The notes under the pieces were generated by a model. It did no database searches and was not told the DNA's origin. It saw only the letters and a program-made list of their open reading frames with translations. From Neptunicella plasticusilytica (lineage in GTDB: Bacteria; Pseudomonadota; Gammaproteobacteria; Enterobacterales; Alteromonadaceae), in NCBI RefSeq assembly GCF_047922965.1, contig NZ_CP150481.1:1612001-1676000 (forward strand): a stretch of 64,000 nt of DNA. The letters run 5' to 3'. This document shows positions 54,894 to 63,349 of the stretch, in pieces; the first letter of the stretch is position 1, and every line of letters begins with the position of its first letter. The translations under genes and the position numbers were made by a program.

Positions 54894-55568
54894 ATGACCG
54901 GCTATAAGATCAATGAAGTGTTTGAATCTATTCAGGGAGAAGGGGCGTTTACCGGCGTTCCTTCCATTTTTATTCGTTTGCAAGGCTGCCCGGTGGGTTG
55001 TTCCTGGTGTGATACCAAGCATACCTGGGCGGTAGATCCTGATAAACAAGCCACAGTCTCGCAAGTGATGTCTGAAAAAGGTGATTCAGATAGTTGGTTT
55101 AATGCGTTAGTATCTGATTTATTAACACTTTTCAATCAGCAAAGTTATAACGCCAAACATGTTATTTTAACCGGCGGCGAGCCTTGTATGTATGATTTGC
55201 AGGACTTGACCGATGGTTTGATTGAGGCGGGGTATTCTGTACAAATTGAAACTAGCGGGACTTTCGCTGTCAAAGCTAATTCCCAATGCTGGATCACGCT
55301 GTCGCCCAAAATCAATATGCAAGGTGGGTATGAAGTGCTTGATGAGGTATTAAAACTCGCTAACGAAATTAAGCACCCGGTGGCTATGGATAAACATATT
55401 GAGGAGCTGGATGTATTACTCGAACGCCATCAACATCCACACAACGCCTTGATATATTTGCAACCTATTAGCCAGCAGAAACGGGCGACAGAACTGGCAG
55501 TTAAAACCTGCATCGCACGTAATTGGCGGTTGTCATTACAAACACATAAATTTATTGGAATTGAATAA
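54894..55568 (+). CDS. queE: 7-carboxy-7-deazaguanine synthase QueE
   Basis: 224 residues from ATG 54894 (AGGAAA six bases upstream); an ATG at 54879 is also possible. Radical SAM enzyme with the unusual QueE cluster motif GCPVGCSWCDTKHTW (CxxxCxxC) near 26 and the substrate-site QGEGAFTGVPS before it. It supplies the CDG substrate used by the adjacent QueC. Confidence 0.95.
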   Translation: MTGYKINEVFESIQGEGAFTGVPSIFIRLQGCPVGCSWCDTKHTWAVDPDKQATVSQVMSEKGDSDSWFNALVSDLLTLFNQQSYNAKHVILTGGEPCMYDLQDLTDGLIEAGYSVQIETSGTFAVKANSQCWITLSPKINMQGGYEVLDEVLKLANEIKHPVAMDKHIEELDVLLERHQHPHNALIYLQPISQQKRATELAVKTCIARNWRLSLQTHKFIGIE

Positions 55569-55586
55569 GGCTAGGGAAATTTGTCT

Positions 55587-55985
55587 ATGCAGGTCACTGA
55601 TTTTTTTGAAAACTATATGAAGGCATTTAATGCCAAGGACGCTGATAAACTGGCAGAGCAATATTATGTTCCCGCGATCATTATGATCGGCTCGGAGAAG
55701 TTAATCTTTACAGATCGGGCGCAGGTAAAAGACTATGTGGAACAAATCATTCAGCAATATCAGCAGCAGGGAATTGCCAAAGCTGATATTGATGTGCAGA
55801 ACGTGATGAAACTGGCCAACAACTTTATTTTTTGCAAGATTATTTGGCATTTCTATGATCAACAGGGGCAATTAAAATTGGAGTGCCCCACGTCCTATAC
55901 TATGCAAATGCATAATAATGATGTGACGCATATTGTTGCGGTGGTTAAAGATAACGATAAACCGATTACTGACAAGCAGCACTAA
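55587..55985 (+). CDS. SnoaL/NTF2-like fold protein
   Basis: 132 residues from ATG 55587 (CTAGGGA upstream). A single NTF2-like domain of the DUF4440/SnoaL type: FFENYMKAFNAKDADKLAEQYY followed by a KIIWHFYDQQGQLKLECPTSY strand pair (each quoted in part). No catalytic residue pattern that fixes an activity. It follows queE by 18 bases and may be transcribed with it. Confidence 0.7.
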   Translation: MQVTDFFENYMKAFNAKDADKLAEQYYVPAIIMIGSEKLIFTDRAQVKDYVEQIIQQYQQQGIAKADIDVQNVMKLANNFIFCKIIWHFYDQQGQLKLECPTSYTMQMHNNDVTHIVAVVKDNDKPITDKQH

Positions 55986-56002
55986 TTTAACAGGTGTTCA
56001 TT

Positions 56003-56875
56003 ATGTATATATTCCGCAGGTTATGTTCGACGTTGCTGTTGTTATGCCTGACAGTTCAGGTTCAGGCAGCCGTGTGGGATGTAGTTTATCCAAAACCAAT
56101 TGATGATGAGGATAAACGCAATGAATACCCGCTTGCCGTATTAAAATTGGCGTTGGAACAAACCGGGGTAAAGTTTCAATTACGCGAATCGGTTAATCGT
56201 ATGGCACAGGGGAAGGCGATGATCAGCCTAGCCGCCAGTCGCGAAATTAATGTGTTATGGAGCATGACCGACAGTACCCGCGAAAACCAACTGATGCCGA
56301 TCCGTATTCCTATCTATAAAGGGTTAATCGGATTAAGGCTGTTTTTAATCAAGTCAAATAAGCAAGCCAGTTTTCAACGCGTTTCGACTCTGACCCATAT
56401 GCGTGATTTTACCTTGGTCCAAGGCAAGGACTGGCCGGATACCAAAATATTACAGGCTAACGGTTTTGAAGTGATGACAGCCCCTTATTATCTCGGGTTG
56501 TTTGATATCCTGGTACAGGAACAGGCTGATCTATTTCCCCGTTCAGTGGTGGAAATATGGCAAGAAATTGACGCTCAAAAAGCAGAAACGTCAATAGAAA
56601 TTGAACCCCGTTTAGGTGTGTACTATCCCACTGCGATGTACTTTTTTGTTAACAAGAAAAATATTATTCTGGCTAACATACTGCGCTCCGGTTTGGAGAA
56701 AGCTGTCGAGAATGGTGAGTTTGATAAGTTGTTTTTCAAGGTGCACCAGCCAATTCTGGATCAAGCGAATTTGCCCGGACGCAAGATATTTACTCTGACC
56801 AATCCGGTGCTACCCAAGGATACACCTCTGGATCGCAAGGAATTGTGGTTTCCGGTCAACAGTATTGCTCAGTAA
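56003..56875 (+). CDS. periplasmic solute-binding-like protein
   Basis: 290 residues from ATG 56003. Signal peptide ends near residue 22 (VQA). The fold looks like a family 3 solute-binding protein: NEYPLAVLKLALEQTGVKFQLRES, EINVLWSMTDSTREN, GLIGLRLFLI, YLGLFDILVQEQADLFPRSV. No transporter genes are nearby, so it may be a sensor or an orphan. The ligand is unknown. Confidence 0.7.
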   Translation: MYIFRRLCSTLLLLCLTVQVQAAVWDVVYPKPIDDEDKRNEYPLAVLKLALEQTGVKFQLRESVNRMAQGKAMISLAASREINVLWSMTDSTRENQLMPIRIPIYKGLIGLRLFLIKSNKQASFQRVSTLTHMRDFTLVQGKDWPDTKILQANGFEVMTAPYYLGLFDILVQEQADLFPRSVVEIWQEIDAQKAETSIEIEPRLGVYYPTAMYFFVNKKNIILANILRSGLEKAVENGEFDKLFFKVHQPILDQANLPGRKIFTLTNPVLPKDTPLDRKELWFPVNSIAQ

Positions 56876-57028
56876 CAATCGCCGTAGGGGAACAGATTGC
56901 TTAACGCAATCAGCAATTCCTCGTCATTTGATGCTACTCCAGGCAATCTTGCTTTTACTCAAGGGGGAACTCTTGATATAACCGGCAATATTGTTAGCAA
57001 ATTCACATTTAAAACAAAAGGTAACCTG

Positions 57029-58255
57029 ATGAAGAAAAAAAATATGAGCTGCTGGCGCAGCGGATGGATTGTGTTTTGTTCAATATTATTAATCGCTTGT
57101 AATAATACCGATGCGCAAAGTGGCACCAGCGAAATGCAGGCAGACGATTCCTACCAAATGGTCGATCATGACGCGAGCAACGAAACCCGGGCATTATTAG
57201 CCAATTTATATCGAATCAAGAATAATCATATGCTTTTTGGCCATCAGGATACCTTGGCTTACGGGGTAAAATGGCAAGGCGAAGAAGGGCGTTCTGATAT
57301 CAAGGATGTAACCGGTTCCTTTCCTGCTTTATATGGCTGGGAACTAGGCGGTCTGGGCATTGGTCAAGAAGCTAATCTGGATAAGGTCAACTTCGCCAAT
57401 ATGCAGCGCTGGATCAAGGAAGTCTATTTACGCGGTGGGGTGAATACTATTAGTTGGCATATGTACGATCCGGTGACAGGGCACAATTCCTGGACTAAAG
57501 ATGCCTCGGTACAACATCTTGTCCCGGGTGGTAAAGCCCATGACAAGTTTAAGCAATATCTGGATACTTTTGTGGCATTTAACCAGCAACTCAAAGTAAC
57601 GGACAAGCAAGGTAACCAGGTAAGTGTGCCGATTATTTTCAGACCTTGGCATGAACATACCGGAGACTGGTTCTGGTGGGGAAAAGGGCATACTGCTGAA
57701 AAGGACTATATTGCCCTGTGGCGTTTCACTGTCGATTATCTAAAATCGCAAGGCGTGCACAATCTCATTTATGCTTATTCACCGGATCGTGGTCGCATAG
57801 CGCTGGACAATTACGAGGCCGACTATTTATACGGCTATCCCGGCGATGATTATGTGGATGTACTGGGCATTGATACCTACACCGATCTGGGACGGGATGA
57901 AAGCATCACGGTTGCACAGCAAAAAGATAATTTTCGCCGCACGCTGGAATACACAGTAGAACTGGCCAATAAAAAGCACAAGCTACCGGCAGTCAGTGAA
58001 GGAGGTTGGGATGGCATTAAAGCCGACAATTACTGGACCGACCGCATTCTGGATGTGGTCACCCACAATGACACCACCCGCCAGATTGCCTACTTGATGG
58101 TCTGGCGTAATGCCAATAAGCAGCGCGAGAATAAAGACCACTTCTACGCACCTTATCCAGGCCATCCCAGCGCAGACAACTTTAAACAGTTTTACGCCGA
58201 TCCTTATACGTTGTTTGAGGACAGTTTACCGGATATGTATAGGTTGCATCGCTAG
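57029..58255 (+). CDS. GH26 endo-beta-mannanase-type lipoprotein
   Basis: 408 residues from ATG 57029; the longer frame has an improbable 44-residue extension. Lipoprotein signal with lipobox LIAC (IACNNT). GH26 catalytic domain: HMLFGHQDTLAYG, GSFPALYGWELG, general acid Glu209 in FRPWHEHTGDWFWWG, VDVLGIDTYTDLG, and the nucleophile Glu324 in LPAVSEGGWDGI. GH26 enzymes cut beta-mannan internally; a few act on mixed-linkage glucan or xylan. Predicted membrane-anchored and periplasmic or surface facing. Confidence 0.9.
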   Translation: MKKKNMSCWRSGWIVFCSILLIACNNTDAQSGTSEMQADDSYQMVDHDASNETRALLANLYRIKNNHMLFGHQDTLAYGVKWQGEEGRSDIKDVTGSFPALYGWELGGLGIGQEANLDKVNFANMQRWIKEVYLRGGVNTISWHMYDPVTGHNSWTKDASVQHLVPGGKAHDKFKQYLDTFVAFNQQLKVTDKQGNQVSVPIIFRPWHEHTGDWFWWGKGHTAEKDYIALWRFTVDYLKSQGVHNLIYAYSPDRGRIALDNYEADYLYGYPGDDYVDVLGIDTYTDLGRDESITVAQQKDNFRRTLEYTVELANKKHKLPAVSEGGWDGIKADNYWTDRILDVVTHNDTTRQIAYLMVWRNANKQRENKDHFYAPYPGHPSADNFKQFYADPYTLFEDSLPDMYRLHR

Positions 58256-58348
58256 GTAATTGAAACGATATTGCCAGTTCGTTTTTGCCGGACGAACTGG
58301 CTATATAAGTTTGATGAAGGCCGTTTGTGAAGCGGATGATGAAGAAAG

Positions 58349-58425
58349 TGGCGTCCCCTAGAGGATTCGAACCTCTGACCTGCCCCTTAGGAGGGGGCTG
58401 CGCTATCCAGCTGTGCCAAGGGGAC
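58349..58425 (-). tRNA. tRNA-Arg (CCT)
   Basis: 77 bases including encoded CCA. Acceptor GTCCCCT/AGGGGAC with G discriminator, anticodon loop CTCCTAA giving CCT, T arm AGAGG-TTCGAAT-CCTCT. Reads rare AGG codons. Confidence 0.95.
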
Positions 58426-58508
58426 GCAGATTTTTAAGCGCGGCAACTATACTAAAAAGGCGCTTCGGGTGACAACCCAAACACCGTCCTTTTTTGTGAT
58501 TTAGAAGC

Positions 58509-59654
58509 TTATCTTCTTAATACAAAGTCATTAGGTTGAATATTGGCCAATAACTCATCGCTGGTGGGTTTAAGTAGTGCGGTGTCGTTAAACACCTGGG
58601 TTATCTGTAATTTTGCCGGGTGAATATGATATTGGTAGTGTTGATTACCACTGCGGTCATAGAATTGTTCGAGCTGGAATAAACTTAGTTCATCTCCCTG
58701 TTTTACGCCGTCCCGGCTGCCCAAATTAATACTGATCTGTTCGTCCTTCACACGCAAGATCCGGCCATAGACGGGCAAACAGCTTAATGCTTCATCTACC
58801 TGGCTACTGATATCCTGCAACAGATTCTGTACCTGAAGACCAAATTTGGAGGACCACAGTCGTTGACTGGCCGGATCCAGTTGTTCATGTACCGGGAAGT
58901 CCCACACAGCGCTGGTATTGAATTGCTGGTTATAAACTTGTTCACCGGTAGTACCGTTAAATACACTCACATGCAGGCCAAAGTGGCGTTGCGGGAAATT
59001 GTCCTGCCAGAATTTAATCCCGCTGCTTTGTTGTGGATCAACACTTAATTCGGTAATGGTGTTGAACATTACATACTGGCTATCGGTTTGGTCAGCAAAC
59101 TGAATCACCATATCGTCACTAACGGAGTGAGTCGTTGAATAGAACTGGGCTAAATGCATGATGTTGCTATGCGCCGCGTATTGCTGGAAGTCAGACTGCA
59201 GCTTTTGCGCGACGGCTTTACCAAAGTCGAATAGATTGCCGGTTAACGCCTGTTGCCGGTTGCGCAGTGGAAACCAGCTGGTGGCAATGGACTTTTGATA
59301 ATCGGCGGCTCGGCACTGGACTTTATTCGGAAATATATCGGCCCGGATCGATACAGTGACAAAGTCGCCGTTAATTTGTTCGTTTATCAGTTCGATACTG
59401 TCTACTTCGCCACTGGCGCGGATTTCCAGTTTGTCACTCTGCAACAAGCCGTTCGTCATTTTTTGTATGCTGTGCACCGACGCGCCAGCAAATAACAGCG
59501 CTTGCTTGATAGCTTCCTGGGTGGCTTGTTGGCGGGCAAGTTGCTTGTTGCCGTTCACTACCATGGATTGTCCGCTGGCTTCAAACCAGATGGCCTGACA
59601 GGGGAGAGTTGAACTGATTAGCAGCAAAAATAACAGGCAGATTTTTTGAGTCAT
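58509..59654 (-). CDS. flgT: flagellar H-ring protein FlgT
   Basis: 381 residues from ATG 59654 (in-frame starts at 59669 and 59678 are possible). Signal peptide ending PCQA. FlgT builds the H ring around the LP ring of sodium-driven polar flagella and recruits MotX/MotY. N-terminal FlgT domain (IWFEASGQSMVVNGNKQLARQQATQEAI in part), middle domain around 120-240, C-terminal domain 290-380. Family length 377 in Vibrio. Divergent from flgP. Confidence 0.88.
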   Translation of the reverse strand: MTQKICLLFLLLISSTLPCQAIWFEASGQSMVVNGNKQLARQQATQEAIKQALLFAGASVHSIQKMTNGLLQSDKLEIRASGEVDSIELINEQINGDFVTVSIRADIFPNKVQCRAADYQKSIATSWFPLRNRQQALTGNLFDFGKAVAQKLQSDFQQYAAHSNIMHLAQFYSTTHSVSDDMVIQFADQTDSQYVMFNTITELSVDPQQSSGIKFWQDNFPQRHFGLHVSVFNGTTGEQVYNQQFNTSAVWDFPVHEQLDPASQRLWSSKFGLQVQNLLQDISSQVDEALSCLPVYGRILRVKDEQISINLGSRDGVKQGDELSLFQLEQFYDRSGNQHYQYHIHPAKLQITQVFNDTALLKPTSDELLANIQPNDFVLRR

Positions 59655-59860
59655 ATTTTTGACGATCATTCCCGGCATAACGAATAACAACGTTTTTACG
59701 TTTTTAATGACCTTTAGTAAGCATTTTCCGTACCTGAATTGCGATGCGTGTGGGATAAATTGTGCTAAACAGGCTGACAAGGTACGGATATTGCTTTATT
59801 TCAGCGATGAGTAAAACGTGTTTTATTGGCTTTGAACAGCCACAAGTTAAAGGAAGGCCC

Positions 59861-60322
59861 ATGACAGTATTCAAATTTGTAATCCTGGCTGCCAGCTTGG
59901 CACTAAGTGGTTGTTCGGCCATTTTTGATAAAGAGGTCGAATGGGAATACGTGCAGCCTGACGAATATCCGGTGATACGAGCGGTGGGTTACGCGCCTAT
60001 TTCGGCCCAACATGGTGACAGTATGGCACTCAAAACGATTCAGGCGGTTAAAGCATCTAAACTGGACGCCTATCGCGAGCTGACCGAGCAAGTATATGGC
60101 CAGAAAATTGAAGGCAATCAGCAATTATCTAATCTGGTGTTATCCGATGACGGTCTGAAATCTTCTATTCAGGGAGTGATCCGCGGGGCGCAGGTGGTTA
60201 AAGCTTACGCAGTGGACGATGATACTTATGTCACTGAGCTGGAACTGGATTTCAAAAAGGTATACAACATCTATCTGTCTACCGCCCGCCCTAAAAGGAT
60301 CAAGCAAGTTAATTACTACTAG
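59861..60322 (+). CDS. flgP: flagellar outer membrane lipoprotein FlgP (LPP20 family)
   Basis: 153 residues from ATG 59861 (AAAGGAAGG upstream). Lipobox LSGC at Cys17. The mature part has the conserved WEYVQPDEYPVIRAVGYAPIS and KLDAYRELTEQVYGQKI. FlgP forms an outer membrane ring at the polar flagellum in Vibrio and Campylobacter. The stop codon (TAG at 60320-60322) lies inside the left repeat of a MITE-like element, which may have changed the natural C-terminus. Confidence 0.88.
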   Translation: MTVFKFVILAASLALSGCSAIFDKEVEWEYVQPDEYPVIRAVGYAPISAQHGDSMALKTIQAVKASKLDAYRELTEQVYGQKIEGNQQLSNLVLSDDGLKSSIQGVIRGAQVVKAYAVDDDTYVTELELDFKKVYNIYLSTARPKRIKQVNYY

Positions 60323-60588
60323 AGCCTGTTGATCTTTGCGGTATACTTTTGCAACGAATTGTGCGGCATTTATACAATGAAGCACGATTGTGGTGTAGTT
60401 GCTCTACATGAATGAGTGCTGAAGCCGTAGAAATGCCGCACAAACGTTGCCCAAAGGGTTCGTCCTAAACGCTTTTTACTCTTTGTTGCTTATTTTTGAC
60501 TTAACCCATTAGGCCTGCAAATAAGCGCCGCGATTAAAAAGCGTTTAATTAGAACAAAATTTATACCGCAAAGATCAACAGGCTCTAG
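60319..60588. mobile_element. MITE-like element with perfect 27-bp terminal repeats
   Basis: 270 bases. The left end 60319-60345 (CTAGAGCCTGTTGATCTTTG then CGGTATA) is the exact reverse complement of 60562-60588. Nested inside are GTGCGGCATTT/AAATGCCGCAC with GCAACG/CGTTGC, and AAACGCTTTTTA/TTAAAAAGCGTTT. No open frame. The GAGCC start and a TA or CTAG at each edge fit a non-autonomous relative of IS5-family elements. Confidence 0.88.
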
Positions 60589-60666
60589 ACAGTAAAATTT
60601 GCAGAATAGATAAAAAGATTGGTAGAAAAGGGTGGCAATATTTGGCCAAGTCGATCTTTGCCGCTG

Positions 60667-61089
60667 TTAAGCGCTAACGCCTTTACCTTTGCCACCACTG
60701 CGAGTATGTCCCGCCTTGTCGTAAGTCATGGATTCTTTAGCGCGCGATTCCACAATAACATTGCGTAAATGGGCCAGTCTTAGTTGTCCTTGCTCGACGG
60801 CTGTCTGATTGATTTCAGTGCGATAGCGGCATTCAGCAAGTAAATGCTCAATAAGGTCAATGGCGGGTTGAATGTCTTTTTCGTCAGGAGAGGTTTGTTG
60901 GTAAAGATTAGCGATAACCTGGTCTTGTTCGGCAATGTCGTTGAGTAGCTGTTCTTTTTCTTCAAGTAGTTTGATTAGGGCATCAGGGTTGCGAGCGCTT
61001 ATCAGGCTTAATTCCGTTTCCAGCGTCAGTTTTAAGGTTTCCAATTGCTGTTGTTGTTTAACAAATGCCTGATTAAGCCCGTCGCTCAT
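60667..61089 (-). CDS. flgN: flagellar export chaperone FlgN
   Basis: 140 residues, helical. FlgN guards the hook-filament junction proteins FlgK and FlgL before export. Coiled-coil heptads across 5-110 and LLEEKEQLLNDIAEQDQVIANLYQ (quoted in part) are typical. Three bases downstream of flgM on the same strand. Confidence 0.85.
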   Translation of the reverse strand: MSDGLNQAFVKQQQQLETLKLTLETELSLISARNPDALIKLLEEKEQLLNDIAEQDQVIANLYQQTSPDEKDIQPAIDLIEHLLAECRYRTEINQTAVEQGQLRLAHLRNVIVESRAKESMTYDKAGHTRSGGKGKGVSA

Positions 61090-61092
61090 AAA

Positions 61093-61425
61093 TTACTTGA
61101 TACCAAAGAGTTCAGATTCGAATTTGGCAATATTCTCGGCCAATTTTTCAGGATTGACTTTATAGTCACCGGCCTGAATCGCTTTTTTCAGACGATCCAC
61201 TTTTTCCTGATTGACCGATGCGGTATCACTGCCTTTTTTCTGGATTTGACTCAGTTGCTGGGCAGACTGGGTTAATGATACAGAATCACCTCTAGGCGCA
61301 CTGCTTTGCTTGGCCTGTTGGGTATTGGCCTGGGCAGCAGTCTGATTTTGTTGCTGCTGCAGCTTCTGATTGTCTACATGTGGCTTTTGCACATTGTTGT
61401 TACTATTTACATTATTTACTGACAT
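61093..61425 (-). CDS. flgM: anti-sigma-28 factor FlgM
   Basis: 110 residues. FlgM holds sigma-28 (FliA) inactive until the hook is complete, then is exported. The sigma-binding C-terminal half is recognisable (DSVSLTQSAQQL and RLKKAIQAGDYKVNPEKLAENI). The N-terminal half is disordered, Gln/Asn rich. Confidence 0.9.
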   Translation of the reverse strand: MSVNNVNSNNNVQKPHVDNQKLQQQQNQTAAQANTQQAKQSSAPRGDSVSLTQSAQQLSQIQKKGSDTASVNQEKVDRLKKAIQAGDYKVNPEKLAENIAKFESELFGIK

Positions 61426-61566
61426 TGTCTTAATCCACTACCTAAAGGAAACCTCTATGGAGTTTATCGGCTAGTCGAGCCGATACTTTAACAAAATTTA
61501 ATAGCAGGGTATAAATATATGAAATTCAACTTGATTCCCAGCATTCTAGCACTTGAACTGGTTAAA

Positions 61567-62277
61567 TTATAGTCTAACGATCACTTCGCTGACATTTTCA
61601 ACCAAGGCGTTGACCATACGCATGGTGCGATCATTTTTTACCTGGATCTGTTCACCAATATTACCGTCTTGCTGGGCTACGCCCGTGGCTTTCACCTGGA
61701 TCCCGGCCCCCTGGGCAATAATAGTAATTTCATCGCCCTTACAGATAAAACAGAGCTGATTGGGCGTAACAGGCTGGCCGGAGGTTAACCTTCGTTTGGC
61801 GCGCGCGCCGATAATATCATTGATATCGGCAAAAGTACTGCTACGCAACAGGCTTTTATCCATTTTGGTTACGGTTATATCTTCGGCTGTGAGTACCGCG
61901 CCGGGAGACAGGGCGTTGGCCGCAATAACCACTTGCTGGGTTTCTGACACTTTGACCACAAAATATAAAAACCAGTCGCTGGTGGAACAGGATGCCTTTA
62001 CCGTTACGTTCGACTGTTGCAAGGCGTTGGATGCCGCCGATACGGAGTAAGGAACTGAGCATGCAGGGATAACAATTCGATTATCTATTGGCATGGCTTC
62101 CACAGCGATATCGCTATTACTGTTGCTGGCGAGTTGTTTAAGCACATAGTCTTCTCCAAGCTGCATAATTTTTTTATGCGGATCAGAATGTTCTAAAGCT
62201 TGGCAATTAAGGCCGATAAACACTAAGGCAAAAAGCGTTCGTTTGAGTATTGTCATATGAGTCAATCTTTTTTTCAT
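61567..62277 (-). CDS. flgA: flagellar basal body P-ring formation protein FlgA
   Basis: 236 residues from ATG 62277 (ATG 62256 also possible). Signal peptide ends LNCQA. A C-terminal SAF domain (LSPGAVLTAEDITVTKMDKSLL and RRLTSGQPVTPNQLC in part) is typical. FlgA chaperones P-ring assembly in the periplasm. First gene of the flgA-flgM-flgN block; divergent from cheV. Confidence 0.92.
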   Translation of the reverse strand: MKKRLTHMTILKRTLFALVFIGLNCQALEHSDPHKKIMQLGEDYVLKQLASNSNSDIAVEAMPIDNRIVIPACSVPYSVSAASNALQQSNVTVKASCSTSDWFLYFVVKVSETQQVVIAANALSPGAVLTAEDITVTKMDKSLLRSSTFADINDIIGARAKRRLTSGQPVTPNQLCFICKGDEITIIAQGAGIQVKATGVAQQDGNIGEQIQVKNDRTMRMVNALVENVSEVIVRL

Positions 62278-62410
62278 GTTCACTTTTATTCACTTTGACT
62301 ATGCTTAAACACTAATTCGTGTATCTTAGTGTCATTATTCAGGCGAATTGTTGGTATAAAACCTAGAAAGGCAATATTCGTGCCTGACTTGATTGATAGT
62401 GGAGTAATAG

Positions 62411-63340
62411 ATGGCGGGAGTTCTTGATTCAGTTAACCAGCGCACGCAATTGGTTGGTGCTAACCGGCTAGAGTTATTGCTATTTAAGTTAAATGGCCGT
62501 CAACGTTTTGGCATCAATGTGTTTAAAGTACGGGAAGTACTACAATGTCCTCCATTGACATCGATGCCCAAATTAAATCCCTATGTTCGTGGTATTGCCC
62601 ATATTCGCGGACAAACCATTTCGGTGATTGATTTAAGCATGGCAACCGGCGGTAAAGCCATTGATCAACTGGATAAGCGATTTATAATCATTTCCGAGTA
62701 TAATCGCTCGATTCAGGGCTTTCTGGTTGATTCGGTTGAACGCATTATTAATATCAACTGGGATTCGGTTATGCCGCCACCTAAAGGGTCGGGGCGCAAA
62801 AGCTACTTAACCGCAGTAACCGAAATTGATAAAGAACTGATCGAAATTCTGGATGTTGAAAAAATCCTGCACGAAATATCGCCCATCAATACCGATGTCA
62901 GTGATTCGGTCACTGCCAATCTGGATGTGAGCAGTATTAAAGATAAAATTATCTTTATCGCGGATGATTCATCAGTGGCCAGAAATCAGGTCAAAAAAGC
63001 GTTAACCGTATTGGGCCTGAAGATTGAAATGGCCAAGAACGGCCTGGAAGCGCTGAACCGGTTAAAAGAAATTGCAGAAGAAACAGGTGATGTGACCGAT
63101 CAGGTCGGGGTGCTGGTATCGGATATTGAAATGCCGGAAATGGACGGTTATACCCTGACAGCAGAAATTAAAGCCAATCCCAAGTTAAAGAATCTGCATA
63201 TTATTTTACACACTTCACTTAGTGGTATTTTTAATCAGGCGATGGTTCAAAAAGTTGGAGCGGATGACTTTATCGCCAAATTCCACCCGGACGAATTAGC
63301 ATCGGCAGTTAAAAAATGGTTAGGCGTTGATAATTTATAA
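62411..63340 (+). CDS. cheV: chemotaxis coupling protein CheV
   Basis: 309 residues. CheW-like domain at about 20-165 (RFGINVFKVREVLQCPPLTSMP in part, IRGQTISVIDLSMATGG) fused to a response-regulator domain at about 180-305 with FIADDSSVARNQ, phosphoacceptor Asp in LVSDIEMPEMDGYTLT and the HTSLSG switch. CheV couples receptors to CheA and may adapt signals when phosphorylated. Ten bases upstream of cheR. Confidence 0.95.
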   Translation: MAGVLDSVNQRTQLVGANRLELLLFKLNGRQRFGINVFKVREVLQCPPLTSMPKLNPYVRGIAHIRGQTISVIDLSMATGGKAIDQLDKRFIIISEYNRSIQGFLVDSVERIININWDSVMPPPKGSGRKSYLTAVTEIDKELIEILDVEKILHEISPINTDVSDSVTANLDVSSIKDKIIFIADDSSVARNQVKKALTVLGLKIEMAKNGLEALNRLKEIAEETGDVTDQVGVLVSDIEMPEMDGYTLTAEIKANPKLKNLHIILHTSLSGIFNQAMVQKVGADDFIAKFHPDELASAVKKWLGVDNL

Positions 63341-63349
63341 GGAATCTGT

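Noticed and set aside
56897..57028. N-terminal extension of the mannanase
   Set aside because: It precedes a full lipoprotein signal and has no ribosome site; treated as intergenic.
59681..59780. Extended start of flgT
   Set aside because: It would bury the signal peptide more than 30 residues in; a start around 59654-59678 is far more likely.
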